Assembly: GCA_021234155.1 (NCBI GenBank)
Contig: JAJEKV010000011.1
Span: 2,483,294 to 2,547,293 of the forward strand
DNA from: Isoetes taiwanensis
Taxonomy: Eukaryota > Streptophyta > Lycopodiopsida > Isoetales > Isoetaceae
Reading direction: 5' to 3'
Length of the DNA stretch: 64,000 nucleotides
The translations under genes and the position numbers were made by a program. Positions 47,428 through 58,982 of this stretch are shown one piece after another. A model generated the notes under the pieces. It was given only the letters and a program-made list of their open reading frames with translations. It had not been told where the DNA came from and searched no databases. Within the stretch, counting starts at the first letter, position 1; each line of letters begins with the position of its first letter.

Positions 47428-48018
47428 TTGTACATGATAGGATATCAACTTTTGAAATCTTGCTCGCTACCCTCAACTTCAAGATCTCCTTATAAGATTG
47501 GAGCAAATAATGTTATACTAATGGATGATGAGGGTGAAGCGCTTTCTAAAAACCTTGGGAAGGTTGTTGAGGGGAAAGGAAATTCAGAGTCACATCAAGA
47601 GAGTGACACAGAGATAGAAGTGGTGAAGGAACATTCGAAGAAAAGAAAATTTTCACCCAAATCAAAAGTGCAGGTTCCAAAGAAACAGAAAAGCAAAGAT
47701 AAAGCAAGCAGGAAAGGAGAAGCACCTAAGAGGAAATATCCATTCAGAAGCAAGAAGAATCTGAAAGATGCATTAGAGGCTGATGAGAATACAAGTGTAG
47801 AGTTGCAGCAAACAACAGATGAAGCACTTGTAGCACTTAATAATGCTGCCACTTGGGAAAGCATCATCACCACAGGTCAATCTGCTGCCACTGCTGCTGT
47901 TGAAGTAGAAGATCAGGGTCCAACTCCAAAAGAAGGTATTCTATTTCAAGCTATACTTGATGCTCTGAATGACAAAAATGATTCTGTCTCAATCAAGAGT
48001 CTGTTACATGAAAATTAG
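47428..48018 (+). CDS. basic, lysine-rich ORF, probable nuclear protein segment
   Basis: A roughly 196-codon frame in the same frame as the RING-like segment. It has several basic clusters ('KKRKFSPKSKVQVPKKQKSK', 'KRKYPFRSKKNLKDAL') that look like nuclear localisation signals, and an Ala/Thr-rich end. No domain is recognised. It lies between the RING-like and HAD segments of the transposon's plus-strand set and is probably the linker of the same product. Exon borders are uncertain. Confidence 0.45.
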   Translation: MYMIGYQLLKSCSLPSTSRSPYKIGANNVILMDDEGEALSKNLGKVVEGKGNSESHQESDTEIEVVKEHSKKRKFSPKSKVQVPKKQKSKDKASRKGEAPKRKYPFRSKKNLKDALEADENTSVELQQTTDEALVALNNAATWESIITTGQSAATAAVEVEDQGPTPKEGILFQAILDALNDKNDSVSIKSLLHEN

Positions 48019-48191
48019 CTGGTCTTGATTCCATGCAGGGACAATTGGAGATAATTCCAAATCAATGAAATGCAGTGTTGTAGCCATTAGAAGGTATTTG
48101 AGTGTTCATTGTAGCCATTTGAGTGTTATTAATAAAAAAAATTTAAATTGCTTTGCAATGGTTGTTTGAATTTGTTTTGTTCTAATGTAGG

Positions 48192-49148
48192 TCTGCACGA
48201 AATTCAAACAAATTTGATAACGAAAAAGAGAAATCAAACATCATCAATAAAGTGAAGAAAAGGAGAGCAGAAAAGGAGAGTGAAACTATAGTTCAACCAA
48301 ATATAGTTGAGCCAAATATAGTTGAGACATTTGAAACAAGTGTTGAGCCAGCTTTTGTTCCACAAAAGATAGTTTCAGAGGCAAATATAGTACAGCCAAC
48401 AATGGTTCAACATTGTGTTGATACAGTTGCCAAGACATTTGAAACAAGTGTTGAGCCAGCAAGTTTGCCAGCAAGTGTTGAGCCAGCAGGTTTGCCAGCA
48501 AGTGTTGAGCCAGCAGGTTCAACAAGTAAAGCAGCTAGCAGAGATATCATGGTGAGTAGAAAGCTATTGATTATGGACCTCAATGGTGTTTTGGTTAAAA
48601 CATATTCAAAGTCTGAAAAATTTGAAATACCTGGCCCACACATTATAGAGTATACAAAAAACAAGATAGTTTTATTCAGGCCTGGTGTTACAGAATTTTT
48701 AAACAAGGTAAGTGTTTACTATGACTTGGCTATATGGTCATCTATGACTGGTTTCAATACAAAGGAGGTGTTACAGAAGTTGTGTCCATTACTTATACAC
48801 AGGTTTGTTTTTATTTGGGGACAAGAGTTTTGTGACAAAATGCCTTTCACGTTACCTGGACATGTTGACAAACCAGTGTTCATGAAACCTTTGGAAAGGT
48901 GTATCGCTTTGCGATTTCCTCAATACACCGAAAGATGTATTTTGGTTGATGACTCGGTTTATAAAACATTCTTGTCTCCACCTTATACAATTTGTTATTG
49001 CAAAGCAAGCATGAGGATTGAAGAATTTAAGTCAAGTTCAAGTTTGCTAGTGGATTCCATTTTTCCATTGTTGTATCAACTTGCAATGGATGATAACCGG
49101 AAGACAATATTGAAGAGAATACAACTTGTGGATTTCTTTGATACCTGA
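48192..49148 (+). CDS. FCP1/NLI-type HAD phosphatase domain carried by the transposon
   Basis: An acceptor-like TAG at 48189-48191 opens a frame to the stop at 49148. The leader has repeats 'VEPASLPASVEPAGLPAS'. From about 48558 the FCP1-like HAD fold is complete. Motif I is 'LLIMDLNGVLVKT', with the second catalytic Asp replaced by Asn as in the plant 'DLNG' subfamily. 'FRPGVTEFL', motif II 'LAIWSSMTG', 'FIWGQEFC' and 'PVFMKPLERC' (lysine) follow, then motif III 'RCILVDDSVYKTF'. FCP1-like enzymes dephosphorylate serines, for example on RNA polymerase II. With Asn in motif I, activity is uncertain. No lesion is seen in the 200-residue domain, although the transposase across from it is frameshifted. 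It is a cargo or accessory gene of the element (inference from position). Confidence 0.8.
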   Translation, partial: SARNSNKFDNEKEKSNIINKVKKRRAEKESETIVQPNIVEPNIVETFETSVEPAFVPQKIVSEANIVQPTMVQHCVDTVAKTFETSVEPASLPASVEPAGLPASVEPAGSTSKAASRDIMVSRKLLIMDLNGVLVKTYSKSEKFEIPGPHIIEYTKNKIVLFRPGVTEFLNKVSVYYDLAIWSSMTGFNTKEVLQKLCPLLIHRFVFIWGQEFCDKMPFTLPGHVDKPVFMKPLERCIALRFPQYTERCILVDDSVYKTFLSPPYTICYCKASMRIEEFKSSSSLLVDSIFPLLYQLAMDDNRKTILKRIQLVDFFDT

Positions 49149-49639
49149 GGCCGTGGAAATTCTTAGAGAGGTTGGATGCAAAACAATGTTAACAGTTCCT
49201 CGCCAGGTTTCTTTTGATCTCTATTACTCTACATTTGTGAAGTGGTGGATCGAATGAGCAGGCGGATAGCAAGTTCATCAACAATTACGCTTTGCAACAC
49301 CGAAACAAGTTGTAAATAGTTAGGTGAAACACATTTTAAATTGTCAACCGACGACCCGACCATTTTTGTTGTTCATGTAGGTCGGGCCAATTTTGTATAC
49401 ATTTTGATATATCCTTTGGATCGGATATACTTATTAAGTTATCAATGAATATTTTTATCTTCTTTGTACAATTGATGATTAGAAATCTGTTATCAACTTG
49501 AAAGGTGGCTGCTCATTATTTGTTGGCATGTACGCTCATCCATACTATCTGTGTTGTCTTTCACCAAAGTCATGTCAAATTTGCAAATCCTAACGAGGTG
49601 GTCAGTACATTTGTGGCGATTGGTTTGTCTAAAAGAAGT

Positions 49640-52600
49640 TGAAAACTTAATTCTCCTTCCAATTGTTTGTAATAGTAGCGAGAAAGTATGACCTCACCAA
49701 TTCCAAAAACATTGCCCTGACCCATCTTCATAATCATCTAGTAATGTGTTCTTTGTCTCAATACATTTCGGGACATAAAAGTCTACACCCTCAAAGATTG
49801 CCTTACGCATTCACCGCAAAATTGTCCCCTACTTCTACATTAGAGCTGATCGGATCATGGTCACCATCATCTTCACTATCGGTCTCCTCGTCTTCGTGAC
49901 ACAACCTCATTGTCGGGAATTTCCTGGTTCTCGCTCTTTTGGGACCAACTCATTTGTCTCCCAACCTCCTATACGAGATTTAGTGCTACAGGAGTCCCAT
50001 TTCCCTTGCTGGCAAGACAAGCAAAAACATGACAAAGGTCTATGTGCAAGCTTCAAAGGATTTTCTCTATCAAAAGGCCTGATGCAATGAATTTTAGTTG
50101 TCCCTTTGAGGGTCTGAGCATCATACCTTTCTGATCTATCTATATTATGAGGGTCAATTTCCCAAAAGTACCTGCAGGCAACAATTAATCAAGTCTTTGT
50201 AAGTGTTTAACCGTAAGTCTTTGTAAGTGTTGAACAGGTAAGTAAACATTCCAATAACAGAAAAAAAAAGTTCAAAATGTTATATTTGTACATAAATGGT
50301 CTTCAACATGTATAAAACTAGTAAAGTATCACCAAACATGCATAAAAATCATGAACAATAATTAGACTAAAATACAGGTCTAAGTGCTTCAAGTGCTTCA
50401 AGTGCTACAAGTGTAGTATTTACCTGTGTATATCGGAATCAGATGAGCTGTTGGTAAAGAATTCATTTAGAAATCGAACGACATCTGCAGCACACTGGAG
50501 TTTTCTCCCATTATACTTCAGTTGTTCCTTTGTGAGAAATCTTTTTACCACTGCTCCTTGGCCATCATGCTCACCTTTTCCATGCGGCAAAGAAATTCCA
50601 AATAATCTCCTTCCCAAGATCTCTGTACCATCTACCCAAGAAATAGAATGGTCTTGCAGACTTAAATTGAGATGAACAACCATCTGACCATACATAATGC
50701 TTGGAATATTGAATACCATTTAACTCCAACCAAGTGGCATGTTTTAAGAGGCAATGCTGTACAAATTCAGTGTCATGAGACTTCTCATCTGAAATATAGA
50801 AGTGACACTCTTTTATAATTTCTCTGTTATCATCTTTTTGCTTCATATCTTTTCTTTTCTTCTTGATGTCATTGCCATCCACCTGTTGTTTCCTTCCAAA
50901 CCTGTAAGTGATATGAACTAAAATGGATACCGGGTCGATGTGCCAATGACATGATTGCGCTTCTATTTGAACTTTGAAACCATAGTTTTCGCAAAGTCAA
51001 TTACGAAAACTATTGTGTCTTCTCAAAACTTGCCAAACATTGTCCGAATTGTTTTGCTTGCCAATGAGCCTTGTAGTTGTGTGGCACAAATCGCCATTGT
51101 TTTTCTTGCATGTTCCCGAAATTCAAAAAGGGGTACCCGGATCTTGTAGGCCAATCTTGTAACTTTAGTTGGTTTCTTCTTAGGGTTTCTCTTAGAAATG
51201 ACTTCTTCTTGCAAAGATGAGAATCAACAAATTAGTATAAATGACATGATCCTTCTAACACAAACTCAACACTAACTTTTTTCAAAAACTTTCCAATCCA
51301 CCGGTGTTCAATGATTTACTTGTTTCCTTGGACACTTTGGAATCCTCAGATAAAGTGGAATAGAGAAAGTCTTCAGAAGAGAATATTGAAGCTAGATATT
51401 ATAGAAATGAAAAGTTAAACAATATATATGACATATGTTATCTAGATATCATAGAAATGAAAAGTTAAACAATATAGATGAGCTATGTTAATAACTTACC
51501 TCTTGAGACCACATTTCTTGCAGTGTGCATCAAACATGCATGTTTGTGCCATTCATCCTGCTTCTACTTTGGGGCATACCACATTTCTCCAATACTCACT
51601 TGTAGATTTGAAAATATTGTCCTTAGCATTGCATGTTGGACCTGGACCACATACCCCTCGTGATTAGATTTGCAATCTTTGTGCACACCATAAGGATCAG
51701 ACCTCATGTTATTAATTGCCCGCATGACAAAATCAAGGTGCATGTGGTAATGGCGGCAAAGAAACAAGTCTCTCTTTCTTGCAATCTCCTAATATAGCTT
51801 GGTTTAAGCTTCTCAAAGGTTTGCTGGCATATATTGATCTCAGGATACTCTTTCCTGAATTGAAGATAAAACTGCAACTGATTATAACACATAATCAGCA
51901 ACAATATCATGCAAAATACAGAAAAAAAAAGAGGCAGAATGTGCTTACTTGTGTCACCTCCAGCAAATGAATAGGATGGTCAATCTTTTCACCTGTTTCA
52001 CTAACATGTTTTCTCACATGTTTTTTATATGGTGAGATCCTAGTATTCTCATCCCAAAAATTCTTTATCTTACCTACTGCTTCATCTGAAAGTGCATCAG
52101 ACCTTTTTCTCCTCTGAAACATTGACCAGGGACCTGCTTCAAATTCTGCATACACACGTCTCTGAAATGCTCTTGCCACAGTTCTTCTTGGAATAGATAG
52201 AAGCCTTGCTATTGCTGATTGATTCACTCCCTTTGTTGAAGATGCAGCCATTTGCAGTGTACTCCTTTTTGCTTGAAGAACATCAGTATTTCTATCATAT
52301 TTTTGAGCTTGAAAAGTCTCTTTCACATTCAAAATTAAATCCCTCATAAGGGCATTTTCTTTTGGATCTGCTACATCAACATCGAGTGGAAGATGTTTAA
52401 TCTTCTTGAAGAATCTCGATGCTAACTTCCCTTTGTCCACATTCGAGGCAAAAGTATTTGTAATTTCATTGAAATAATCTTCCAAATTCTTCGACAATTC
52501 CTGTAATCTTCTTTCACTCAAAACACCACAATCTTTGGTATTGGAAGGAGGATTGTTTTCCTTCTCTCTCTGTCTCTTCCTTTCTCGGGATTTTCTTCTA

Positions 52601-52668
52601 TTTTCAGCTTGAATTTGCAAGAAAATCCTTCTTCTAGTTGAATCGATGCTTTCAGGGGAGCTTTCCAT
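49640..52668 (-). pseudogene. DDE-like transposase of the 7-kb transposon, multi-exon, frameshifted
   Basis: It starts at ATG 52668 with a basic region ('RRKSRERKRQREKENN'). A helix-turn-helix-like stretch ('NQSAIARLLSIPRRTVARAF', about 52230-52170) follows. Exon 1 has a donor at 51949/51948 and exon 2 an acceptor near 51873. Downstream: 'YPEINICQQTFEKLKPSYI', 'CRHYHMHLDFVMRAI', 'FDAHCKKCGLKR', 'VWSDGCSSQFKSARPFYFLG', 'PHGKGEHDGQGAVVKR', 'TLKGTTKIHCIRP' and 'LSCFCLSCQQGKWDSC', then 'NVEVGDNFAVNA'. The SDGCxxQFK and HGKGExDGxGAxVKR blocks are shared with many uncharacterised animal and plant transposon proteins and probably hold the catalytic acids. At least three frameshifts (near 51775, 51520 and 50585) break it. 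Confidence 0.75.
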
Positions 52669-52996
52669 TGAAATTCACGAGACAGTACAATTCCAAATTG
52701 AAAATTCAATTGAAACAATGCAAAATTTGTTCGAATTGTATGAATTGGTATTGCAATTCTCTAATTGCAATTCCGAATTCTGATTTCTCCCGCCAACCAC
52801 TAAAGGAAACTCCAACCATCCTCCCCGCCAACGGAGTTCCCGCGTCTTTGGAGATCCTAGTCACTGATCCCCGCCATTCCGGAATTGCATATACTATTCT
52901 TGGTGCATGCCAATTCTGTTTTAATTCGGTTGGACGTCACACGACTAAGGAGGTACTAAGCGCTTTCAGCACATAAAGCACATGTCCGGACAGTGC

Positions 52997-53026
52997 TTTT
53001 TGACCACCAGTATAGAATTTACACCC
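52997..53026 (-). repeat. right terminal inverted repeat
   Basis: The complement reads GGGTGTAAATTCTATACTGG then TGGTCAAAAA. It mirrors the left end. ATTT follows at 53027-53030. Confidence 0.92.
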
Positions 53027-53230
53027 ATTTGTGAGGCAATTGGAGACACGAAATTATGGATACATGACACAAATATCATACAAAAATATCATATAATTTA
53101 CTAAAACATTAATGGATCAATCCATGTTTTTCCACGTATTTAACAAGGTGTGGTTCCATGTCAGCCATTCTATCTTGTTTTGGGTGTGAATCTAACACTT
53201 TACGCACTATCATCCCCATAGCCACATTAT

Positions 53231-53745
53231 TCATAATAAACATAAACTCACAAGAAAATCATATTTTGGATCATAAGATGGTGGATTCAAGGTCGACGTT
53301 TGATTGTAGAAGCATTTGAGAGCATCATCATCCACTATGATTATATCATCCTTATTCTCGATACCAAGTTCGTTCGTCATGTTACCCAAGTGTTTGATGA
53401 AGATAGGCTTGCCTGTTGGGTCCTTGGGATTAGTGAACTTCACACATTTGTGTTGATCCCAAAAGGTCAACCAATGTCTACCCATTTCCCCCAGTGCCTC
53501 CAACGTATCCTTGATATTCCTTAGTTCCATGGATGACCAAATACCAACTCAAAATAACCTAAATGCCTCATCTAGCATCTCCTTCAAGTGCGGCCGCGGA
53601 TAGATCCACTTGGAATTTGATTCTACTGGTGTCTGATGAAACTCATCTCTAGCCACTTTATTTTTTGAAAAAGTCTTACAAAGAACTCCGTTTAGGTCGT
53701 ACACCACAACCTTCTTAGAAATGCAGGGCAAGCTGAAACATCAAA
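53231..53745 (-). pseudogene. second FCP1/NLI-type HAD phosphatase, one in-frame TGA
   Basis: It begins after an acceptor-like GTTTCAG. Reading 53745 down: 'KKVVVYDLNGVLCKTF' (motif I, same DLNGVL variant), 'PRPHLKEMLDEAFRLF', a TGA at about 53548, then in the same frame 'VGIWSSMELRN' (motif II), 'FWDQHKC', 'PIFIKHLGNM' (lysine) and 'DDIIIVDDDALKCF' (motif III). It is related to the transposon-borne domain at 48.6-49.1 kb but clearly diverged. It lies 0.2 kb outside the right end of the transposon, in opposite orientation to the first. It is the last exon of the gene described next. Confidence 0.8.
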
Positions 53746-53969
53746 CATATATCTGGTCAACAAGATATGATTAGCATGCACACCCTTATATTATACATTG
53801 CAACAATACAAACGCGCCATGCGTGATTTGAGTTAGGCTTAACCAAATCGCGCTCGGCGTGATTTAGTGTGACAATGAAATGTAATCAAAGCACACTTGG
53901 CGCGATTTAATTCAAAGTAAAGATAAATTAAATCACGCATGGCGCGATTTCATCTGCAAGGCCATACCT

Positions 53970-55080
53970 ATCATCTTCAGTTTCGCTATCGTCGTCGGCG
54001 TCATTCTCCCTTTCGCCACCCTTAATCTCCATGCTCTTCTGACTGTTAGAATTGTTATTTTCTATTAGTTCCTCTACGTCCTTCACAACTGACATTATTT
54101 TAGTATTGATTTGGAAAACCTGGGAATCACTAGAGTTGCTTGGGTTATCAATGGCCCCTTCATTCTTGGTGCCTTATCAATTAGATCCCTGTTAATCTGT
54201 GAATCTATTTTATTGTTGCTTGCATCACCCGCGAGGACGGCAAGGATATCTCCTATGTTCGTCTTCATCACATTACTTTGAGTAGACAGTTTAACAGCCA
54301 GTTGATCATTACTTTCCTTATCAGGCTGCAGATTAGTTCCCTCATCAAAACCATCGTCCATCTTTGAATTAGACAAGTCCATGAGGCTTTTGATTGCTGA
54401 AGATTTGGCAAGTACATGCATGAAGAATAGTTCAAGAAATTCTTTGGCCTGCTCATCACTCACAAAGCAGTGACATCTTCTAACACCCATAAGAGCCCAC
54501 ATGAAGCTCCAAGCACGTTGTGTCAATTGGTGCAAAAGCCTCGACGAGATAAGTAGCCAAAGACAAGGGAAAACTATTTTTATTTAAGGGGCTCTTCTCC
54601 TTAGTTAGTAGCTCGTACTTGATTTCACCACTTAGGAGAGGGTCCCAATCCTCATCCTCTTCTGACCAGAATACAAACTTCTTGATGTCATCATTACTGA
54701 CCTTGTATTTGTCCAGCAATTCAATTTCAGATAATGTCGCATCCCCCGATAGCCTTTGTAACTCAGCTCCTACAGCTGACTTCATTGTACGTACATCCTT
54801 CACATGGCTGCAGCACTCAACGAAGGACATCCTATCCTTGGTGAAAATACTCTTGTTGTATAAGACTTCCTTCTTCAGGCAGTGGTCTAAAACTCAAATG
54901 GTCTCAGTATCATCTAGCCCCTGAATCTTTCTCATCTCTGTCATATTCAAGTCAAAGATGCTTACATCAACAGGAGGCGCCCTACCCGTAGTATCTTGCA
55001 GTTTTTTTTGTGCATAAGCGTCCCAGACTTGAACCATACTGCCTCTTTGCAAAAGACAATCTTATATGAATCTGTTGGAC
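53970..55080 (-). pseudogene. upstream exons of the second HAD gene, unidentified
   Basis: Open segments in minus orientation lead to the HAD exon: about 55080-54480 ('VQVWDAYAQKKLQDTTGRAP', 'SIFDLNMTEMRKIQGLDD', a TGA near 54897, 'MSFVECCSHVKDVRTMKSAV'), about 54535-54130 ('CHCFVSDEQAKEFLELFFMH') and 54107-53970 ('VKDVEELIENNNSNSQ', then an acidic 'DADDDSETEDD' ending at a GTATGG donor). I recognise none of these regions. Splice borders are tentative. With the HAD exon, this resembles the transposon's plus-strand set only in general layout (novel leader, charged linker, HAD). Confidence 0.45.
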
Positions 55081-55349
55081 CTGACCTGTTAGATGTGCTA
55101 TCAGAAGGATCTTATTGTCATCACCACCTCAGATGAAGGCTGTCCCATTCAATATCATCGGCATCATTTGTACATGCCAGAATCTAGCAGTTCCCCCAGC
55201 TACCATGTTGTTCCCTGCAAATCAGGAACTTGTGTTCCGTATTAGATGCGACAGCCTTTGAGACTTGTCTAAATCAGGTAAGTCCAGTCTGTTTGTTTTC
55301 CATTGCTTAACTTTTTCTAAAATCCTTTTTCTACATTGTTTGTTTTGAT

Positions 55350-55520
55350 CTAGACACAGATGTCTTCAATAGGGCAGGATTACTTCCAAGAAAAGGGGTT
55401 TCTTTCAAACTTGTGGCAGATGGCAAAACAGAGTATGCTCTAGGTGTTGGAGCTAAAATAAACACACTATTGCTGAAGGCAACACTGGCAGAAGCAAATT
55501 ATTTTTGCTAAAAGACAAAT
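55350..55520 (+). other. possible terminal exon, unidentified
   Basis: After TTGATCTAG, a frame reads 'TDVFNRAGLLPRKGVSFKLV' and continues 'YALGVGAKINTLLLKATLAE' to a TAA. It looks protein-like but is isolated, and I know no family for it. Confidence 0.3.
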
Positions 55521-55936
55521 CTTCGCAGACATTTGTATGCTTTAGATATTTTTATGTTTTAGGATGTTACAGTGCCATTGGCACAGTCAACTATGCTAGT
55601 ACCGAGTCAATACCGGTTATATGAGTAACAGTGTTTTCAAATTACCTGTTATATGAGTAACACTGTTTTCAAATTATATTAATCATCTCATGTTTTGATC
55701 CTTCACTGTTAATTTAATTATTCTGAACCTTTAACCATTAATCTCAATGTAATGTTAAAATTTAGATTGCAATCTAATAATATTTGTCTTAATTTTTGGG
55801 TTTGATTCTTAAAGCCTTTCTTAAAAGGCTGTATTCATTTGTATTCATTTTGTTTGTGTTTGTATTCAAATGTTGCGGTGCTTTATATTTTGCAGATTGA
55901 AATTATCATTAGGCATAGCTGTGCTTTTTTTTTTTA

Positions 55937-56050
55937 AGAATTGGTGCCACGTGTCAAGGTTTGATTAGTTAAAAAGATATCCATGTATAAAGAATGAGTG
56001 CCAGGTGTCAAAGTTTGATTGCTTAAAAAGATGTCCACGTGGAACCAAAC
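55937..56050. repeat. about 58-bp direct repeat
   Basis: GAATTGGTGCCACGTGTCAAGG through TTTGATTAGTTAAAAAGAT is repeated from about 55992 with several mismatches. The flanks (55521-59926) are AT-rich. 56200-56700 is A-rich with many AAAACAACA phrases. No gene was recognised. Confidence 0.75.
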
Positions 56051-58982
56051 ATGTTGTTTTTGTAAACTTAAAAAAAGTCCACAGATATTTTATTTTAATT
56101 TTCTTGCGAAAACAACACTTGGAAACAACTAATTTAAAAAATAACGTGTCTACTTTTTAATAGCTATATATAATATTGAGGAAAACAATGTTTAAAAATA
56201 GCAATTATTTTTAGATGCTACATGTGGATTTCTTTATAAACTATGTATTTTTCTCTAAGAAAACAATGACAACTTTTAAAAACTACAAGCAGAGGAAAAA
56301 AACAAAACGTATAGAAAAAGAAAAAAATATCTGTCTTTTTTACTTCTTCATGTGTAGTAATACGTAAATCTATGCATGTACTTTTCAAATAAACAACGCA
56401 TGACTTCTCAAAAAAACAACAGTGACAAAAAAAGAACCATATGTAGAAAAAACTGATAAAAACAACAGTGAAAAAAAAGGACACGTTGACAAAAAATCAC
56501 AAAAACTATGTCAATTTTTCCTACGCGTGGATTTTTCTGCCAAAAGACCACCGTGGAAAATTTTTGCCAAAAAACCACTGTCTCTTTGTGCAAATCCGGA
56601 TAAACGGGCCACGTGGACTTTTGGGGCCATTTTGGTGTTGTTTTTGGCATAAAACAACACTTCCGTACAACTAAAAAACAACTGTGGACCAAAAATTGGG
56701 GTCAGTGTGTGAATTTAACATAAAATATTGCATGCTTTTACTTAGCCAATAAATAATGAAAGGCGTACAAATTTAGAAAATGACTTCTAGTGAGGGATCT
56801 AAACCCCATCCTTATCTAGCAACCTTATGGTAAATATCCTTATGCGTTAAACAAAGAATATAGAATCCATGATATGCTTGATTTTGTTCACCTAATTCTA
56901 TCTCATATACTAAAATACAGAATCCATGATATGCTCGATTTTCTTCTTCTAATTCTATCCTATATCTTACAGAGATAGCCTGCGTCCATACTCATAGACA
57001 ACCTTAGGGTGTTTAAACTGGACACTCCAACACTTCAAGGTGCACAGATGTACCAGCACATACCAGGACATCCTAGATGGCTACCAAATGAAGGAACACA
57101 TGGAAGAATTGACCTTCACTTTTTATGTTTCATCGAACCCAGTTCAAACAAGAATGAGCATCATGTATTTCAACAATGCCTAGTCTTCTATCATCAGGCT
57201 TTCTGCCCCCTTGCTTGCTTGGTTCGTCCGCACAACAAACCACAAAAAGCATTATTATCTGTCCTTTTTCATCAAGCTATATGGATCAAAAAAAAAGGCC
57301 CTAGAAATTATTTAGGAAAATGCATTTTTATTTCCCTTTGTTTACATCATGTTAAGTGGTTTTTTCTAGGATATGTCATTAAGTCCAGGACCAAAATACG
57401 TGCCACAAACGTAACAAGATTGCCTTCAATATTCAGGGTAATGTACCTATAACACTGGATCATAAGAAAGGTGTCAAAGAAAAATATATGAAGGTGTTGA
57501 ATAGGTGTCCTCAAGAAAATGTGGACATGCTTTGAAAGGATAACATAAGGTTGCAAAGTCATGCAAACAAGATAATAAAAGATCTTTTCCTTCGAAAAGT
57601 CAACATTTTTCATTAGTTCCAACATGGCAGGGGATCCTGCTAAGGCAAAGGTCTTTGTCATGGAGGATATTCTCTTCGCAACAAGCCGATATCAATGATT
57701 CCAATATGCTCAATAGGAATGCTTTTGTTCCACACAAGATTTCTGTTCTCATAAACCGCCTTAAAGAAACGGACCACAATGAGGATATTGTGAAATCCAG
57801 CAAAAGAATCCATAAACCGTTTGGTAATTTGCAAGAGCTCATTAGATCGAACGCCCCACTTGAGATTTGTTGAAAAGAGGTTGTTTTCATCATTGGACTC
57901 TAATCTTCATGAAGAGTTTCTGTGCAGTGGCTGACTCGAATGAGGAGAATGAGAAGAAAAATGTGAACTTGCAGAGGAGAGCACCTCTGCCGGCACTATG
58001 TGAGTGGTAAGAACATTGTTTTTACTGTCTTTTACAACCCATCTACACATGCTGAGTTGCAATCTAACTTCACAATCCCTGTGATTGTCTGGTGAAAAAA
58101 AGAAGTTTTGTAAGCATAAAAAATAATGGGCTTTTAAGCGAAGTGTCGATGCATATTGAGTTATTCGGCAATTCACAGACGCTAACTTATTTCCAAGAGC
58201 TATTAGGCGAAAAGGCTTATGTGCTGCAACTGCAAGATAAATATGCGGATATATCGTAATATATATAAAACTATTTGGATGTGTCCAGTGATATAGATTG
58301 TCTATATATTAAAATCAATCTGGACCGTTTGTCTGGAGGGAGGACGAGGTGGCAGTACTTTGATCATAGGATTTTCATGTGAGGCATGGATGGACATGCA
58401 TAGGGGCATAATGCAGATGTCTGGACCGTCCGATTCGGGAAGGGAGCTGAAATCGTGACCATTGAGGAAGAACAAAGCAAGCATTAATGTTGTTTTTGAG
58501 GTGGCAACCCTAACTGAATATAATGCTATGTGCCATGATGTATGATGTGTAACGAGAATGTTGACGTGTCCGACAATGTTGGGGTAATGTCTAGTCAAGC
58601 TATAATGTGCACAGATGTCTGAGGGAAAGGGTTTATTATGTCTGTTGAATTTTGGCTGCGGGAGGAATAGACGACGATGATATAATCGGGATATGAGCAG
58701 GATGTGGATGATCGAAGAGACAGTGAAGCCAGTTCTGATTTTCGATTTGCCTGATCCATTCGTGAAGTTGTTGCGCCAAGAATTTGCCATAAAATTTGTG
58801 AGGTAATTAATGACGGATTCCGTTTTTGTTTAATGTCCTGAAAGAGAATTCGGTGTTTGTAGTTAGCAGTATGCAGGTGATATTTCAACATTTTGTAATT
58901 CGAAAGTGGTGTATGCAAGCTGTCTATGGATCTTAACTAAGAATAATACTTGGGTCTGATTAATACTAAGCTATAATGTACT

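Larger units (their letters stand above)
46044..53026. mobile_element. 7-kb DNA transposon with two convergent gene sets
   Basis: About 30-bp terminal inverted repeats start GGGTGTAAATTCTATACTGG at 46044 and end as the reverse complement at 53026. They differ at one position in the first 30. ATTT stands immediately outside both ends (46040-46043 and 53027-53030), a likely 4-bp target duplication. The minus strand carries a multi-exon transposase (52668 to about 49640). The plus strand carries ORFs ending in an FCP1-like HAD domain (46265-49148). The two sets converge with about 0.5 kb between them. The size, AT-rich 4-bp duplication and GGG ends are compatible with Sola-like superfamilies, but I cannot assign it. 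Confidence 0.85.

Noticed and set aside
53184-53201. End of a second transposon (GGGTGTGAATC)
   Set aside because: Similar to the 46-53 kb terminal repeat for about 10 bases only, and no inverted partner was found to the right.
57009-57452. 147-codon plus-strand frame
   Set aside because: No family similarity. The overlapping minus strand also has long frames, and the context is non-coding.
57930-58100. Possible auxin-response-factor fragment ('VFTVFYNPSTHAE')
   Set aside because: The match is about 13 residues, flanked by stops, with no B3 text upstream. Chance similarity cannot be excluded.
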